The notes under the pieces were generated by a model. It saw nothing but the letters and a program-made list of their open reading frames with translations. It was not told where the DNA came from and did no database searches. A DNA stretch of 64,000 nucleotides, taken from contig NZ_CP116902.1 of assembly GCF_028471905.1 (NCBI RefSeq), positions 452,001-516,000 on the forward strand. Reading direction: 5' to 3'. The stretch comes from Aneurinibacillus uraniidurans. GTDB taxonomy: Bacteria > Bacillota > Bacilli > Aneurinibacillales > Aneurinibacillaceae. Positions 38,839-47,769 of this stretch are shown one piece after another; positions within the stretch are counted from its first letter, which is position 1, and each line of letters starts with the position of its first letter. The position numbers were made by a program, and so were the translations under genes.

Positions 38839-39575
38839 ATGCATTGTTTCATGCGATCGCGTTTTTGACCCGGTTGCCAGTTCCACGCTTGAGTGCGGAG
38901 ACGAAGGACTGGGAACGAAGCCCGGCCTTTTATCCGGTGGTCGGCTTGCTGCTTGGTCTTCTGCTAGCAGCTTGGAGCTGGTTGATGCAGCAGGTTTTCC
39001 CTGCCTCTCTTGCAGCTGTCTTGACCCTTACCTTCTGGGTTTTTATCACAGGGGGGCTGCATTTGGATGGCTGGATGGACTTAGCGGATGGGCTTGGTAG
39101 CTGGCGTGACCGGGAAAAAATATTTGCGATTATGAAAGATAGCCGGGTTGGTGCGATGGGTGTGATTGCTGCCATTTTGCTATTTATGGTGAAGGGGGTA
39201 GCATTGTATGAGATTGCTTCATCCGGCTGGATTACGATGCTTGTGCTGCCGCCACTTCTTGCCCGGACGATGCTTGTTGCGGCGATTTGGTTCTGGCCAT
39301 ATGTAACGGAGAAGGGATTGGGGAGCGGACTTCGTAGCGGGCTTACCCGAACGATTGTGGCAGTAGGACTGTGTGGAACGGCAGCGGCTATCATTAGTGT
39401 ATATCAACTGCGTGGTCTGTTTGTTGTAGGTTTGTCTGTTGTACTGGCGGTACTATTCACACAGCGTATTCATCGGAGGCTAGGTGGATTAACAGGAGAT
39501 TGTTATGGAGCACTCGTGGAGTGGACAGAAGCGTGTGCCCTTATTGCGATCGTCGCTGCAGGGAGGTTCGTATGA
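38835..39575 (+). CDS. cobS: adenosylcobinamide-GDP ribazoletransferase (cobalamin synthase)
   Basis: CobS is an integral membrane enzyme that joins adenosylcobinamide-GDP and alpha-ribazole (or its phosphate), finishing the cobalamin nucleotide loop. The 246 residues contain about six membrane segments and the acidic active-site motif DGWMDLADGLGS near residue 78, after AFLTRLPVPRLS at the N terminus. Overlapping starts and stops couple it to cobU and cobC. Confidence 0.95.
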   Translation: MNALFHAIAFLTRLPVPRLSAETKDWERSPAFYPVVGLLLGLLLAAWSWLMQQVFPASLAAVLTLTFWVFITGGLHLDGWMDLADGLGSWRDREKIFAIMKDSRVGAMGVIAAILLFMVKGVALYEIASSGWITMLVLPPLLARTMLVAAIWFWPYVTEKGLGSGLRSGLTRTIVAVGLCGTAAAIISVYQLRGLFVVGLSVVLAVLFTQRIHRRLGGLTGDCYGALVEWTEACALIAIVAAGRFV

Positions 39576-40159
39576 GGTGGATCTGGATGCGGCACGGTGA
39601 GACCAAGGAGAATCGCGAGCGCTGTTATCTCGGGCATTACGATGCGCCCCTTTCTGCTCGTGGCCGACAGCAGGTGGAAGCAGCGGCGGAACTTCTTGCT
39701 GGACAAACCATCACTCGTATATATACAAGTGATTTGCTGCGCTGTGTAGAGACGGCAGTGGGTATAGCTGCTGCCAGGGGAGTTGTTCCTATCCATACAA
39801 GCGGGCTGCGTGAGTTGGACTTTGGCGAGTGGGATTGTAAGACATACGACGAAATTATGAACGATGACCCTGAACGAGTAAAAAGCTGGTATAATAACCC
39901 GTACATAACAGCTCCTCCTAATGGTGAGACACTCTTGATGCTTGGTGATCGTGTCGATCGCTTTCTGTGTACGCTGTCGCTAGATATGCAAGCAGATGAG
40001 ACGGCTTTACTTGTTAGTCACGGCGGTCCCATTCGCTGGTTTCAGGCAACATGGATGACGGATCAGGCTGCACCATTCTGGCAGATGCCGGGTGTTGAGC
40101 CAGCCGGTTTTTTCGCCGTGAGCTATAACGGAGAGCGTTGGATAGTAGAGAACCTATAG
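39572..40159 (+). CDS. cobC: alpha-ribazole phosphatase (histidine phosphatase family)
   Basis: A 195-residue histidine-phosphatase protein with the catalytic motif MRHGET (His8) and partner residues in IYTSDLLRCVETA, RELDFGEWDCKTYDE and LLVSHGGPIR. CobC dephosphorylates alpha-ribazole phosphate or adenosylcobalamin phosphate. The start at 39572 overlaps the cobS stop and has GGGAGG before it; an in-frame start at 39500 lies inside cobS. Place in the cluster separates it from general phosphoglycerate-mutase-like proteins. Confidence 0.9.
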   Translation: MRWIWMRHGETKENRERCYLGHYDAPLSARGRQQVEAAAELLAGQTITRIYTSDLLRCVETAVGIAAARGVVPIHTSGLRELDFGEWDCKTYDEIMNDDPERVKSWYNNPYITAPPNGETLLMLGDRVDRFLCTLSLDMQADETALLVSHGGPIRWFQATWMTDQAAPFWQMPGVEPAGFFAVSYNGERWIVENL

Positions 40160-40211
40160 ATAAAGATAAAAAATAGAAACACCCATATGAGGATAGAAAA
40201 AGGAGAGAATC

Positions 40212-41081
40212 ATGAAAGCTGCAACAGGGACTGCTTGCCATACATTTGGCGAATTACTGCAGGGGCAGTATGATGGCGTGCCGTTCCTCGTTTCCCTGCC
40301 GATTCAAAGCTATGTCAGGGCGACGTTTTATCCCGGAGGAGCGGGGGAACTCATCACATCCCCTCGCAAAATTAAAGTGCGCCGCATTCTGCGGCGGCTG
40401 ATGAATGAATATGAGATTCCATTCGAAGGGACATTGCTGCTCGAGCAGTCGCTTCCTGAAGGAAAAGGATTTGCCACGAGTACAGCAGATATGGTTGCGG
40501 CTTGCCGTGCTGTATCAAAGGCGTATCGGCTTCATCTGCTGCCGCATCATATTTCGTCGCTTCTTGTACAGGTCGAGCCGACAGATGGCATTATGTATGA
40601 TGAGATTGTGGCGTACCGCCATCATCAAGGAGAGGTAATCGCTTCGCTCGGTCAATTGCCACCGCTTCGGATCATTGGCGCAGATCGGGGAGGAAGAATT
40701 GACACCGTGTCATTCAATCGACAGGCACAGCCTTATACGGTACAAGAAGAAAAGGAGTATGAAAAACTGCTTGTAATGCTTCAGGAAGCATGTCGTTCGG
40801 GAGACAGCGAGCTGATTGGTTATGTGGCAACCAAAAGTGCAGATCTGCATCAGAAGCGATTGTCACACCCTGATTTTGAGCGGATGAAAGAGATGTGCCG
40901 CGAAATTGGGGGGCTTGGTGTGACGATTGCTCACAGTGGAACACTGGCCGGAATCTTACTTGATGCGTCTTCATCTGATTACATCGAGCAGGAGAAAAAA
41001 TTGTGCGAGCGAATGAAGGGATGGCATCGGCCTCTGTATAAGTTTTCCGTCGCAAGAAGTCAGAAAGGGATACACGTATGA
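40212..41081 (+). CDS. pduX: GHMP-family L-threonine kinase, PduX-like
   Basis: A 289-residue kinase of the GHMP fold. The phosphate-binding segment is LPEGKGFATSTADMVA, preceded by the PduX-type start GTACHTFGELLQGQ and followed by VEPTDGIMYDEIVAYRH. PduX phosphorylates L-threonine, making the substrate of CobD, so it completes the aminopropanol-phosphate branch. An AAAGGAGAG site precedes the ATG. Its stop overlaps the next gene. GHMP kinases vary in substrate, so the threonine specificity is inferred from both sequence resemblance and neighbours. Confidence 0.85.
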   Translation: MKAATGTACHTFGELLQGQYDGVPFLVSLPIQSYVRATFYPGGAGELITSPRKIKVRRILRRLMNEYEIPFEGTLLLEQSLPEGKGFATSTADMVAACRAVSKAYRLHLLPHHISSLLVQVEPTDGIMYDEIVAYRHHQGEVIASLGQLPPLRIIGADRGGRIDTVSFNRQAQPYTVQEEKEYEKLLVMLQEACRSGDSELIGYVATKSADLHQKRLSHPDFERMKEMCREIGGLGVTIAHSGTLAGILLDASSSDYIEQEKKLCERMKGWHRPLYKFSVARSQKGIHV

Positions 41082-41785
41082 GTCAACCGTTTCTAAATCA
41101 CACGTTTTATCGGTCTTCCATCTGGCCGGATCTTACCATTACGAATACAGATGAACATGTACTGATACGCACAGTAGACCCGATGACTGTGTTTAGCAAT
41201 GCGCTTTGGCAGGGGGGGCTTACGCATGCGTCCCATTTTGTCAATTGGAAAGTCCCGCTTGATTACCGCTGTGCCGACCCGGTGGAGCTTATGCGTACCC
41301 AGATTAGGGTTTGGGGATATCCTGTAGGTCGCACGGTCGGACTGCAAACAGCGGCCAAACTGACCCATGCGTCGATCCAGGAAGAAGCGGGCGATAAATA
41401 TCGCCTCATTTGCTGTGTGACAGCAGGAACAGGCAATGCAGCAAGGGCTGGGAGGGAACGAACTACCTTCTCAGCGTATGCGTGCGGAACGATTAACACG
41501 TTTGTACTCATTGACGCCAGCATGACAACATCTGCCATGATTAATGCCATTATAACGGCGACAGAGGCGAAAGCAGCGGCTCTTCAAGATCTTGGGATTA
41601 CGGAAGAAGCCGGGGAGATTGCAACGGGTACGACAACGGACGCAGTCGTGCTTGCGTCAAGCCAGAATAAACAATATGGTGATCCGCACCAGTTTGCCGG
41701 AGTGGCGACGACGATTGGCAATGCGATTGGCCGGCTTGTGTATCAAGCTGTGTATGAGGCAGTTGCCACACAGAAGGAGGGCTAG
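41078..41785 (+). CDS. cbiZ: adenosylcobinamide amidohydrolase
   Basis: CbiZ hydrolyses the amide that joins the aminopropanol arm to the corrin, turning imported (pseudo)cobinamide back into cobyric acid for remodelling with the cell's own lower ligand. The 235 residues contain the family pattern TAGTGNAARAG in the middle and ATGTTTDAVVLAS near the C terminus. It starts inside the pduX stop (ATGA). With cobU, cobS and bluB it indicates that external corrinoids are salvaged. Confidence 0.9.
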   Translation: MSQPFLNHTFYRSSIWPDLTITNTDEHVLIRTVDPMTVFSNALWQGGLTHASHFVNWKVPLDYRCADPVELMRTQIRVWGYPVGRTVGLQTAAKLTHASIQEEAGDKYRLICCVTAGTGNAARAGRERTTFSAYACGTINTFVLIDASMTTSAMINAIITATEAKAAALQDLGITEEAGEIATGTTTDAVVLASSQNKQYGDPHQFAGVATTIGNAIGRLVYQAVYEAVATQKEG

Positions 41786-41786
41786 T

Positions 41787-42749
41787 ATGGAGCGGGCTTT
41801 TGTGTTACTAGCCGCTTATATCATTGACCTTGTAGTCGGTGATCCGCGTTGGCTCACGCATCCAGTTGTCTATATGGGACGTGCGATCAAGTGGTTAGAG
41901 AACAACATCCGGCATGCTTTTCCAAAGGAGGAGCAATTGAGGCGGGCGGGAATCTTTTTGCCGATCCTGCTTGTTGGGGGAAGCTTTCTCTTCGTATGGT
42001 TGTTGTTGAAAGCGTTGGCACTCATTCATCCATGGCTGGCATTCGTAGTAGAAGCCTGGCTCATCTCAACGACCATTGCGACAAAAGGGCTGGCGCAGGC
42101 GGGCAGAGAGATTTACCAGCTATTGCAGCAGGGAGATCTGGAAGGTGCGCGTCGGGCACTTTCGATGGTTGTCGGACGAGACACGCAGTTTTTGAATGAG
42201 CGGGAAGTATCGCGTGGTGCAGTGGAGACAGTAGCAGAGAATATCGTCGATGCGATTCTGTCGCCGTTATTTTATGCAGCACTTGGCGGTGCTCCACTCG
42301 CGATGGCATATCGCGCTGCTAATACGCTTGATTCGATGGTCGGCTACAAAAATGATAAATATCGGAACCTTGGTTGGGCGTCAGCCCGGTTTGATGACTT
42401 AGCCAACTACATTCCGGCCCGGCTGGCGGCGATTGTGCTGACTGGGGTCAGTTGGATCATGCGGTATAATTCGCGCGGCTGCCGGGATATGATTCGGCGT
42501 GATGCACGTCTGCACCCGAGCCCGAACAGCGGATTTACGGAGGCGGGCGTAGCCGGGGCGCTGGAGATTCAGCTTGGTGGCTTGAATTATTATCAGGGCA
42601 TTCCCTCTAAGCGAGCGAAGCTTGGTGATCCAGTACGACCAATCGAGCCAGAGGATATTCGGCGTACGATTAGCCTGATGCACGGCACTGCATTTTTCTT
42701 TCTACTATTTAGTCTGCTTGCTGTACTGTTTGTTTCACTTCTTACATAA
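41787..42749 (+). CDS. cbiB: adenosylcobinamide-phosphate synthase
   Basis: CbiB/CobD(Pseudomonas) is a membrane protein that attaches aminopropanol phosphate to adenosylcobyric acid. The 320 residues include the N-terminal DLVVGDPRWLTHPVVYMGR, RDTQFLNEREVSRGAVETVAENIVD and the C-terminal NSGFTEAGVAGAL, with four to five membrane segments. ATG 41787 follows AAGGAGG; the ORF extends further upstream inside cbiZ and was trimmed. It is the last gene of the cluster and is closed by a terminator. Confidence 0.95.
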   Translation: MERAFVLLAAYIIDLVVGDPRWLTHPVVYMGRAIKWLENNIRHAFPKEEQLRRAGIFLPILLVGGSFLFVWLLLKALALIHPWLAFVVEAWLISTTIATKGLAQAGREIYQLLQQGDLEGARRALSMVVGRDTQFLNEREVSRGAVETVAENIVDAILSPLFYAALGGAPLAMAYRAANTLDSMVGYKNDKYRNLGWASARFDDLANYIPARLAAIVLTGVSWIMRYNSRGCRDMIRRDARLHPSPNSGFTEAGVAGALEIQLGGLNYYQGIPSKRAKLGDPVRPIEPEDIRRTISLMHGTAFFFLLFSLLAVLFVSLLT

Positions 42750-42774
42750 GTAGTATGATCCGGAATTTATGGTT

Positions 42775-42807
42775 AAAAAGTCGCTTCCGTGGAGCGACTT
42801 TTTTTTA
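42775..42807 (+). terminator. terminator of the cobalamin cluster
   Basis: AAAAGTCGCT pairs with AGCGACTTTT around TCCGTGG, with a T run. Confidence 0.88.
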
Positions 42808-42857
42808 TGGACAGCGTCCAATAGGATAGAGAGCACAAGAGCGAGGGGGAGACGAAC

Positions 42858-43622
42858 GTGAACAGCAAAGAAGAAATCATTCGCCAGGTGAGAGAAATGG
42901 GGAGCGAGAATAGGAAGGCAACAGTCTATCACTTGCCATACGGGGAGGTCGAATCAGAATCTGTCCAAGAGCCAGTTCCTCCAAAGTCAAAAAAGAAAAT
43001 GTGGCTGCTGCGTGTTCCAGGGATGCGCATGTGGAAAAAAGTACGCGGCTTTCTAGTAGCAATGGTAGTCGGAGGATTGTTTGTGGCAGGCGGTATGGTG
43101 ATGGGTGATAAATGGTTTAGTACGCCTATGAACAGTCAGACCGTGGTCGAAGAGGTACGAGAGCTTTCGTATTTGACGACGGCAGAAGCAGTGGTCACCA
43201 CTACTCTTACAGGTGAAGATGCCTACAAGTTTTATAATATGGAGCTTCCAGGCACAAAGCGGGTCGTACATATGGATGTTCCAGCTAAATTGCTTGCTGG
43301 CATTAACATGAAGCAGGTAACAGAAAATAATATATCCATTGATCAGGCAAGCAAGCAGATTACCATCCTTCTGCCGCATGCCAGTTTTTTGCAGGAGCCA
43401 AACATCGACATGGATAAAGTAAAGCTGTTTTCAGAATCAGGCATGTTCCGCCGAGATTTATCACCTGAGGAGCAGCAAGAATTGCTTGTAGAGGCACGCA
43501 GTAAGCTGGAGCAGGAAGCAGCTGAAAGTGGTGTGCTTCAGACAGCGGAAGATCGGGCGGTGCGGGTATTACAGCAGATTTATAAGCCGGTTGGTTATCG
43601 TGTGAACGTGGCCTTTCAGTAA
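42858..43622 (+). CDS. DUF4230-like membrane-anchored protein
   Basis: A 254-residue protein with a charged N-terminal cytoplasmic part (about 65 residues), one membrane segment (FLVAMVVGGLFVAGGMVMG, about 66-84), and an extracytoplasmic domain. The domain pattern VEEVRELSYLTTAEAVVTT followed by two beta-rich parts and a C-terminal LQQIYKPVGYRVNVAF resembles DUF4230 proteins, whose function is unknown. It starts at GTG 42858 behind GAGGGGGAG. A short space separates it from a small HTH gene on the same strand. Confidence 0.65.
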   Translation: MNSKEEIIRQVREMGSENRKATVYHLPYGEVESESVQEPVPPKSKKKMWLLRVPGMRMWKKVRGFLVAMVVGGLFVAGGMVMGDKWFSTPMNSQTVVEEVRELSYLTTAEAVVTTTLTGEDAYKFYNMELPGTKRVVHMDVPAKLLAGINMKQVTENNISIDQASKQITILLPHASFLQEPNIDMDKVKLFSESGMFRRDLSPEEQQELLVEARSKLEQEAAESGVLQTAEDRAVRVLQQIYKPVGYRVNVAFQ

Positions 43623-43687
43623 TAAACTCTTGAAATTCAGCTAGTAGATACGGAATAATAGAAGCAGAGAGAAACCGGAGTTTTGTA

Positions 43688-43707
43688 AGTGAAGTGAAGT
43701 GAGGTGA
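43688..43707 (+). repeat. tandem AGTGA pentamers covering a ribosome binding site
   Basis: Three copies of AGTGA followed by a variant GGTGA, four pentamers in a row. The last copy provides the GAGGTGA ribosome binding site of the next gene, six bases before its start codon. Confidence 0.7.
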
Positions 43708-43712
43708 AACGT

Positions 43713-43982
43713 ATGGATATGAACGATCTGTTTACGCTTGGGCTTGATCCGTTTGAATTTATGATTTATATGTTCCTCATTCAATTTGGTTCCAAGCGAG
43801 ATTGTGGAATCTTTCCGTCAATCCGAAAAATTGCAGCTGTGTGCAACATGAATAAGAATACAGTAGAGCGAAAGATAAAAAGCCTCGAGGAAAAACAGCT
43901 CATTAAAGTACACAAATATCAGAATAAAAATTGCTATGAGTTTTTACCAGTAGCACAGCCATTAGTATTGCAGGAAAGCTAA
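43713..43982 (+). CDS. small helix-turn-helix protein, replication-initiator-like
   Basis: An 89-residue protein with a winged-helix segment: FMIYMFLIQFGSKRDCGIFPSI leading into RKIAAVCNMNKNTVERKIKSLEEKQLI. This is the HTH_36 type seen in phage and plasmid replication initiators and DnaD-like proteins. Here it stands alone as a short chromosomal gene. Its target is unknown. Start ATG 43713 follows the GAGGTGA made by the pentamer repeat. Confidence 0.6.
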   Translation: MDMNDLFTLGLDPFEFMIYMFLIQFGSKRDCGIFPSIRKIAAVCNMNKNTVERKIKSLEEKQLIKVHKYQNKNCYEFLPVAQPLVLQES

Positions 43983-43995
43983 TCGGCAAAGAAAA

Positions 43996-44056
43996 ACAAG
44001 GCCAGGGAAAATACCGGCGGCTGACCGGGATCTTCTCGGGCCTTGTTGTCTTTTTA
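43996..44056. terminator. bidirectional terminator between the HTH gene and cls
   Basis: ACAAGGCC (43996-44003) pairs with GGCCTTGT (44039-44046), with an inner CCGG-containing stem. T-rich tails lie on both sides. Confidence 0.7.
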
Positions 44057-45568
44057 TAGCAGAGGGGAGAGCAGACGAGCGATGGACTCAAGTACTCGAT
44101 GATGCCATGGTCGTCTTTGATAGTCGGCTAAGGTCAACTCTTTGCTATCTTTGAGATCGTCGAAGAAGTCGGCTTCTAGCTTGGCAACAGAATTGCTGTT
44201 ATATAAAATAGCATTCACTTCAAAATTATGCTGAAAGCTGCGAATGTCCATGTTAGCTGTGCCAATCGATGCAACCAGCCCGTCAACCAGTAAAATTTTG
44301 GCGTGGACAAATCCAGGTTGATACAGATAAAAGCGCACCCCTGCTTCAAGAAGTTCCTGAAAATACGAGCGAGACGCCCAGAAAACCGTATGATGGTCAG
44401 GGCGGCTCGGGAGCAGAATCCGTACATCAAGGCCGCTTAACGCCGCTGTTTTAAGCGCCATTGTAATGGAATCGTCAGGCACGAAGTACGGAGAAGTAAT
44501 ATAGATTTTCTCCTGAGCAGTAGCGATGATCGAAAAATACATCTGCCAGATCAGCTCCCAGTCTGAATCTGGACCGCTTGCAGCGATCTGGATGATCTCC
44601 TCTTCTTCGATCTCGCCAAGCGGTGGGAAATAGCGGTCATTATTCACATTTTGGCCGGTTACGAAAAACCAGTCTTTCAAAAAGATATTCTGAAGAAGAT
44701 ATACCGCTTCCCCCTTAAGTTGGACATGGGAGTCTCGCCAGAAGCCAAAACGTGTGTCCTTACCCAAATATTCATCCCCGATGTTTAGCCCGCCGACAAA
44801 GCCAATTTTACCGTCTACGACGACAATTTTGCGGTGATTGCGGTAGTTGAGCTTATTATTTAAAAACGGAAGAATTACCGGGAAAAAGGTTGCAACCTCC
44901 ACCCCTGCCTCCCGCAGTTCAGCAATATAGGCTCGATCAAGCCCCACACTTCCGACCCCATCATAAATAACCCGTACCTTTACACCTTGTCGTGCTTTAT
45001 CGATCAATACCTGCTTGAATTGCTGACCAGTAGCATCATGACGAATGATGTAGAATTGGAAATGAATGTGATCCTTCGCCTCAGACATGTCGGCAATCAT
45101 CTGTCGGAATGTCTCATCCCCGTTCGTCAGAATACGGGAGGCATTGTGAACGGTAAAAGGTGACTGGGATACATTCGTCATCAAATTCAGCAAACGGCGC
45201 TTGGAGGCCAGGTGCGGATACATCCAGAAATCGCTTTCTTTTAGCAGAGGGCGTGGACGAGTCTCAAGCTTTTTTAAGACGTCCGCGTTGCTAATAAATT
45301 TATGACGAAATAGTTTTCGCTTACGTACATTGCGCCCGATCAAGACATATAAAATAAAGCCAACAATAGGGAGGAAATTCAAGACAATGAGCCAGGCGAC
45401 TGTACGTGATGGATTGCGGTTCTCCAGCACAATGAGAAAGGCAATCAAAAACACGGACAGGGAAAAAAGAAAGGTAAAATACGGCTCAATGATTCCCCAG
45501 AAAGAAGTAGCCGGGTGGCCAGAGGCAGTTGCTAGCTCAAGAACCGGGCTAGAAAAGTTCCATATCAT
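44054..45568 (-). CDS. cls: cardiolipin synthase
   Basis: A phospholipase-D-superfamily membrane enzyme that condenses two phosphatidylglycerols into cardiolipin. The 504 residues include two N-terminal membrane segments (about residues 28-75) and two HKD-type motifs: HRKIVVVDGKIGFVGG in the first half and HAKILLVDGLVASIGTANMD in the second. The first motif keeps H-x-K-x4-D. It is monocistronic on the minus strand and divergent from yvyE. The ribosome binding site is AAGGTTGGTG, weaker than for most genes here. Confidence 0.95.
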   Translation of the reverse strand: MIWNFSSPVLELATASGHPATSFWGIIEPYFTFLFSLSVFLIAFLIVLENRNPSRTVAWLIVLNFLPIVGFILYVLIGRNVRKRKLFRHKFISNADVLKKLETRPRPLLKESDFWMYPHLASKRRLLNLMTNVSQSPFTVHNASRILTNGDETFRQMIADMSEAKDHIHFQFYIIRHDATGQQFKQVLIDKARQGVKVRVIYDGVGSVGLDRAYIAELREAGVEVATFFPVILPFLNNKLNYRNHRKIVVVDGKIGFVGGLNIGDEYLGKDTRFGFWRDSHVQLKGEAVYLLQNIFLKDWFFVTGQNVNNDRYFPPLGEIEEEEIIQIAASGPDSDWELIWQMYFSIIATAQEKIYITSPYFVPDDSITMALKTAALSGLDVRILLPSRPDHHTVFWASRSYFQELLEAGVRFYLYQPGFVHAKILLVDGLVASIGTANMDIRSFQHNFEVNAILYNSNSVAKLEADFFDDLKDSKELTLADYQRRPWHHRVLESIARLLSPLL

Positions 45569-45639
45569 CGTACACCAACCTTGTATGTTATTATGGTTTA
45601 TTATATATAGAAAGTTATCGGGAAGAAAGGAAGTTAACG

Positions 45640-46308
45640 ATGCTTAAACGTTATTTGACAGTTCGACCTGAAGGGGAGACAGAAATTGACATCAAACGTT
45701 CACGGTTTATTAGTTATGTGAAGCGGGTGGAGACACCGGAAGAGGCTGTGACGTTCATTCAAGGAATTAAGAAAAAACATTGGGATGCCACACATAACTG
45801 TTCAGCGTATATCGTAGGTGAGCACGATCAGCATCAGAAAATGGATGACGACGGTGAGCCGAGTGGTACCGCAGGCAAGCCGATTCTGGAAGTGATAAAG
45901 AAAAAAGGGCTAAAGGATACAGCAATTGTCGTGACCCGTTATTTTGGCGGCATCAAGCTTGGGGCAGGCGGTTTAATCCGCGCTTACGGCAAATCGGCCA
46001 GCGCAGGAGTTCGAGCAACCGGCGTAGTGGAGCGAATTCTTACACGCGGCCATCATTTTGCCTTTGATTATACGCATTGGGGTAAGGTGGAGAATGAATT
46101 AAATGCGCATGGCTATCAAGTTTTGAACGTTGAATACCTGGATCGGGTGACGGTGACAGTAGGGGAAGAAGAGGGCAAGGAAGAGCCGCTTACGAGCTTG
46201 ATGATCAATCTGACAAGCGGGCAGGTCGAGTGGACACCGGGAGACCTGGCATATATCGAGCGTTTGCAGGAAGCAGAAGATGATATTGATCTGGAAGAGG
46301 ATGAATAA
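45640..46308 (+). CDS. yvyE: YigZ/YvyE family protein (IMPACT/UPF0029)
   Basis: A 222-residue protein of the YigZ/IMPACT family. The first domain has the hallmark SRFISYVKRVETPEEA, ATHNCSAYIVG, DDGEPSGTAGKPIL and VTRYFGGIKLGAGGLIRAYG; the second is the small C-terminal DUF1949 domain. Its biochemical role is not settled; links to translation regulation come from the eukaryotic IMPACT protein. GAAAGGAAG precedes the start. It faces away from cls. Confidence 0.9.
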   Translation: MLKRYLTVRPEGETEIDIKRSRFISYVKRVETPEEAVTFIQGIKKKHWDATHNCSAYIVGEHDQHQKMDDDGEPSGTAGKPILEVIKKKGLKDTAIVVTRYFGGIKLGAGGLIRAYGKSASAGVRATGVVERILTRGHHFAFDYTHWGKVENELNAHGYQVLNVEYLDRVTVTVGEEEGKEEPLTSLMINLTSGQVEWTPGDLAYIERLQEAEDDIDLEEDE

Positions 46309-46358
46309 CAGCAGGGTGAACTAGCTAGCGGAACAATACTCGCATTCGTTACGGTGGT

Positions 46359-46367
46359 TGGTATAAT
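46359..46367 (+). promoter_or_regulatory. extended -10 promoter element before the YciI-like gene
   Basis: TGGTATAAT matches the extended -10 consensus and lies 41 bases before the start codon. The -35 region is weak. Confidence 0.5.
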
Positions 46368-46407
46368 AGACGAGGACATATACTTTATAGCGAAAGGACG
46401 AAGCGAT

Positions 46408-46680
46408 ATGCATTATGCAGCATTTTTACCGATTATCGACCAGGAGAAAAACAAAGAGCATCGCCCGGCCCATCTTGCACACATTAACGAACTGTTTAAG
46501 CAAGGAAAAGTAATGGCAGCAGGCCCTTTCACAGATGGAAAAGGTGGTCTTGTCATTTACATCGCCGATACGTATGAAGAAGCGCTGGAGATGGCTGAGA
46601 AAGATCCGGCTGTAACATCAGGTGCCCGCACACTGGAGTTACGGGAATGGGGCGCACTGAATTTGCCGCTTGAAGGATAA
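46408..46680 (+). CDS. YciI-like protein
   Basis: A 90-residue protein of the YciI dimeric alpha-beta barrel family: MHYAAFLPIIDQEKN, HLAHINELFKQGKVMAAGPFTDG, then EEALEMAEKDPAV. The central histidine of the family (RPAHLAHI) and an aspartate in FTDGKG are kept, as expected of a possible active site, but no reaction is established for this group. ATG 46408 follows GAAAGGA; a frame from 46354 would start upstream of the -10 box and was rejected. Confidence 0.8.
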   Translation: MHYAAFLPIIDQEKNKEHRPAHLAHINELFKQGKVMAAGPFTDGKGGLVIYIADTYEEALEMAEKDPAVTSGARTLELREWGALNLPLEG

Positions 46681-46717
46681 GGAACGGCACACTACTTTGG
46701 TGTGAGGAGGAATACAA

Positions 46718-47656
46718 ATGGAAGTAATCAAAATTTCACCGCGCGGTTACTGCTATGGGGTTGTTGATGCGATGGTGCTTGCGCAGCAGACAGCTAAAAA
46801 CTTTGATCTGCCGCGTCCGATTTATATTCTCGGCATGATCGTACACAATCGCCACGTTGTAGAGGCGTTTGAAGATATGGACGTGATCACGCTTGATGGT
46901 CCAGATCGCATGGAGATGCTGGAGCGAGTGGAGAAGGGAACGGTCATTTTTACGGCACACGGCGTGTCTCCGCAAGTGAAGGAGCGTGCTCGTGAGAGAG
47001 GGCTGACAGTAGTCGATGCGACCTGCCCGGACGTTACGAAAACGCACGACTTAATCCGTGAGAAAACTGCGGAAGGCTACCATGTGATCTACATCGGCAA
47101 GAAAGGACATCCAGAGCCGGAGGGAGCGTTCGGTGTAGCACCGGGGCGGGTGCACCTTATTGAGAAAGAAGAAGATGTGGACAGGTTGCAACTTCATGAT
47201 GAGAAGCTGATTGTGACGAATCAGACAACGATGAGTCAGTGGGATATTCGTCATATTATGAATAAGGTGATTGCATGTTACCCAGCGTGTGAAGTGCATA
47301 ATGAGATCTGCCTGGCGACGCAGGTGCGTCAGGAAGCGGTTGCTGAGCAGGCAGGAGAAGCAGACTTGCTTATTGTAGTCGGTGATCCGCGCAGTAATAA
47401 CTCTAACCGTCTGGCACAGGTGTCGATGGACATCGCAGGCACACAGGCATATCGGATTGGAGACCTAAGCGAACTCGATATTGAATGGTTGAAGGGTAAG
47501 CAAAAAGTTGCCGTGACGGCCGGAGCTTCTACGCCAACACCGTTGACGAAAGAAGTGATCAGATTTCTAGAGCAGTTCGATGAAACGAAACCGGAGACAT
47601 GGGAGAAGAAGCGAACTGTGAATCCACAAAAAATGCTTCCTACTTATAAGGGGTAG
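46718..47656 (+). CDS. ispH: 4-hydroxy-3-methylbut-2-enyl diphosphate reductase
   Basis: IspH (LytB) carries out the last step of the MEP isoprenoid pathway, giving IPP and DMAPP through a [4Fe-4S] cluster. Its 312 residues keep the three cluster cysteines: Cys12 (RGYCYGV), Cys103 (DATCPDV) and Cys198 (HNEICLAT). The catalytic region TNQTTMSQW and the ending [15 protein letters not shown] match the family. GGAGGA stands upstream. It is monocistronic. Confidence 0.97.
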   Translation: MEVIKISPRGYCYGVVDAMVLAQQTAKNFDLPRPIYILGMIVHNRHVVEAFEDMDVITLDGPDRMEMLERVEKGTVIFTAHGVSPQVKERARERGLTVVDATCPDVTKTHDLIREKTAEGYHVIYIGKKGHPEPEGAFGVAPGRVHLIEKEEDVDRLQLHDEKLIVTNQTTMSQWDIRHIMNKVIACYPACEVHNEICLATQVRQEAVAEQAGEADLLIVVGDPRSNNSNRLAQVSMDIAGTQAYRIGDLSELDIEWLKGKQKVAVTAGASTPTPLTKEVIRFLEQFDETKPETWEKKRTVNPQKMLPTYKG

Positions 47657-47661
47657 CAATT

Positions 47662-47700
47662 AAAAAGCAGACAGACCATAAAGGACTGTCTGCTTTTTTG
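47662..47700 (+). terminator. terminator after ispH
   Basis: AAAGCAGACAG pairs with CTGTCTGCTTT, followed by TTTT. Confidence 0.88.
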
Positions 47701-47752
47701 TTGCCGAATTATTGGGCATTATAGTTGTATTTTGTTTCCCTTGAACATATAA

Positions 47753-47769
47753 TTTGCATGAGGGAAACT
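47753..47769 (+). promoter_or_regulatory. MntR-like box, distal copy
   Basis: TTTGCATGAGGGAAACT resembles the manganese-responsive MntR operator of bacilli (TTTGCCTTAAGGAAAC). A second copy with an identical 15-base core occurs 135 bases downstream, and both precede an Nramp manganese transporter gene. An inverted partial copy (GTTTCCCT at 47734-47741) stands just upstream and pairs perfectly with the AGGGAAAC of this box, giving a possible hairpin. Confidence 0.65.
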
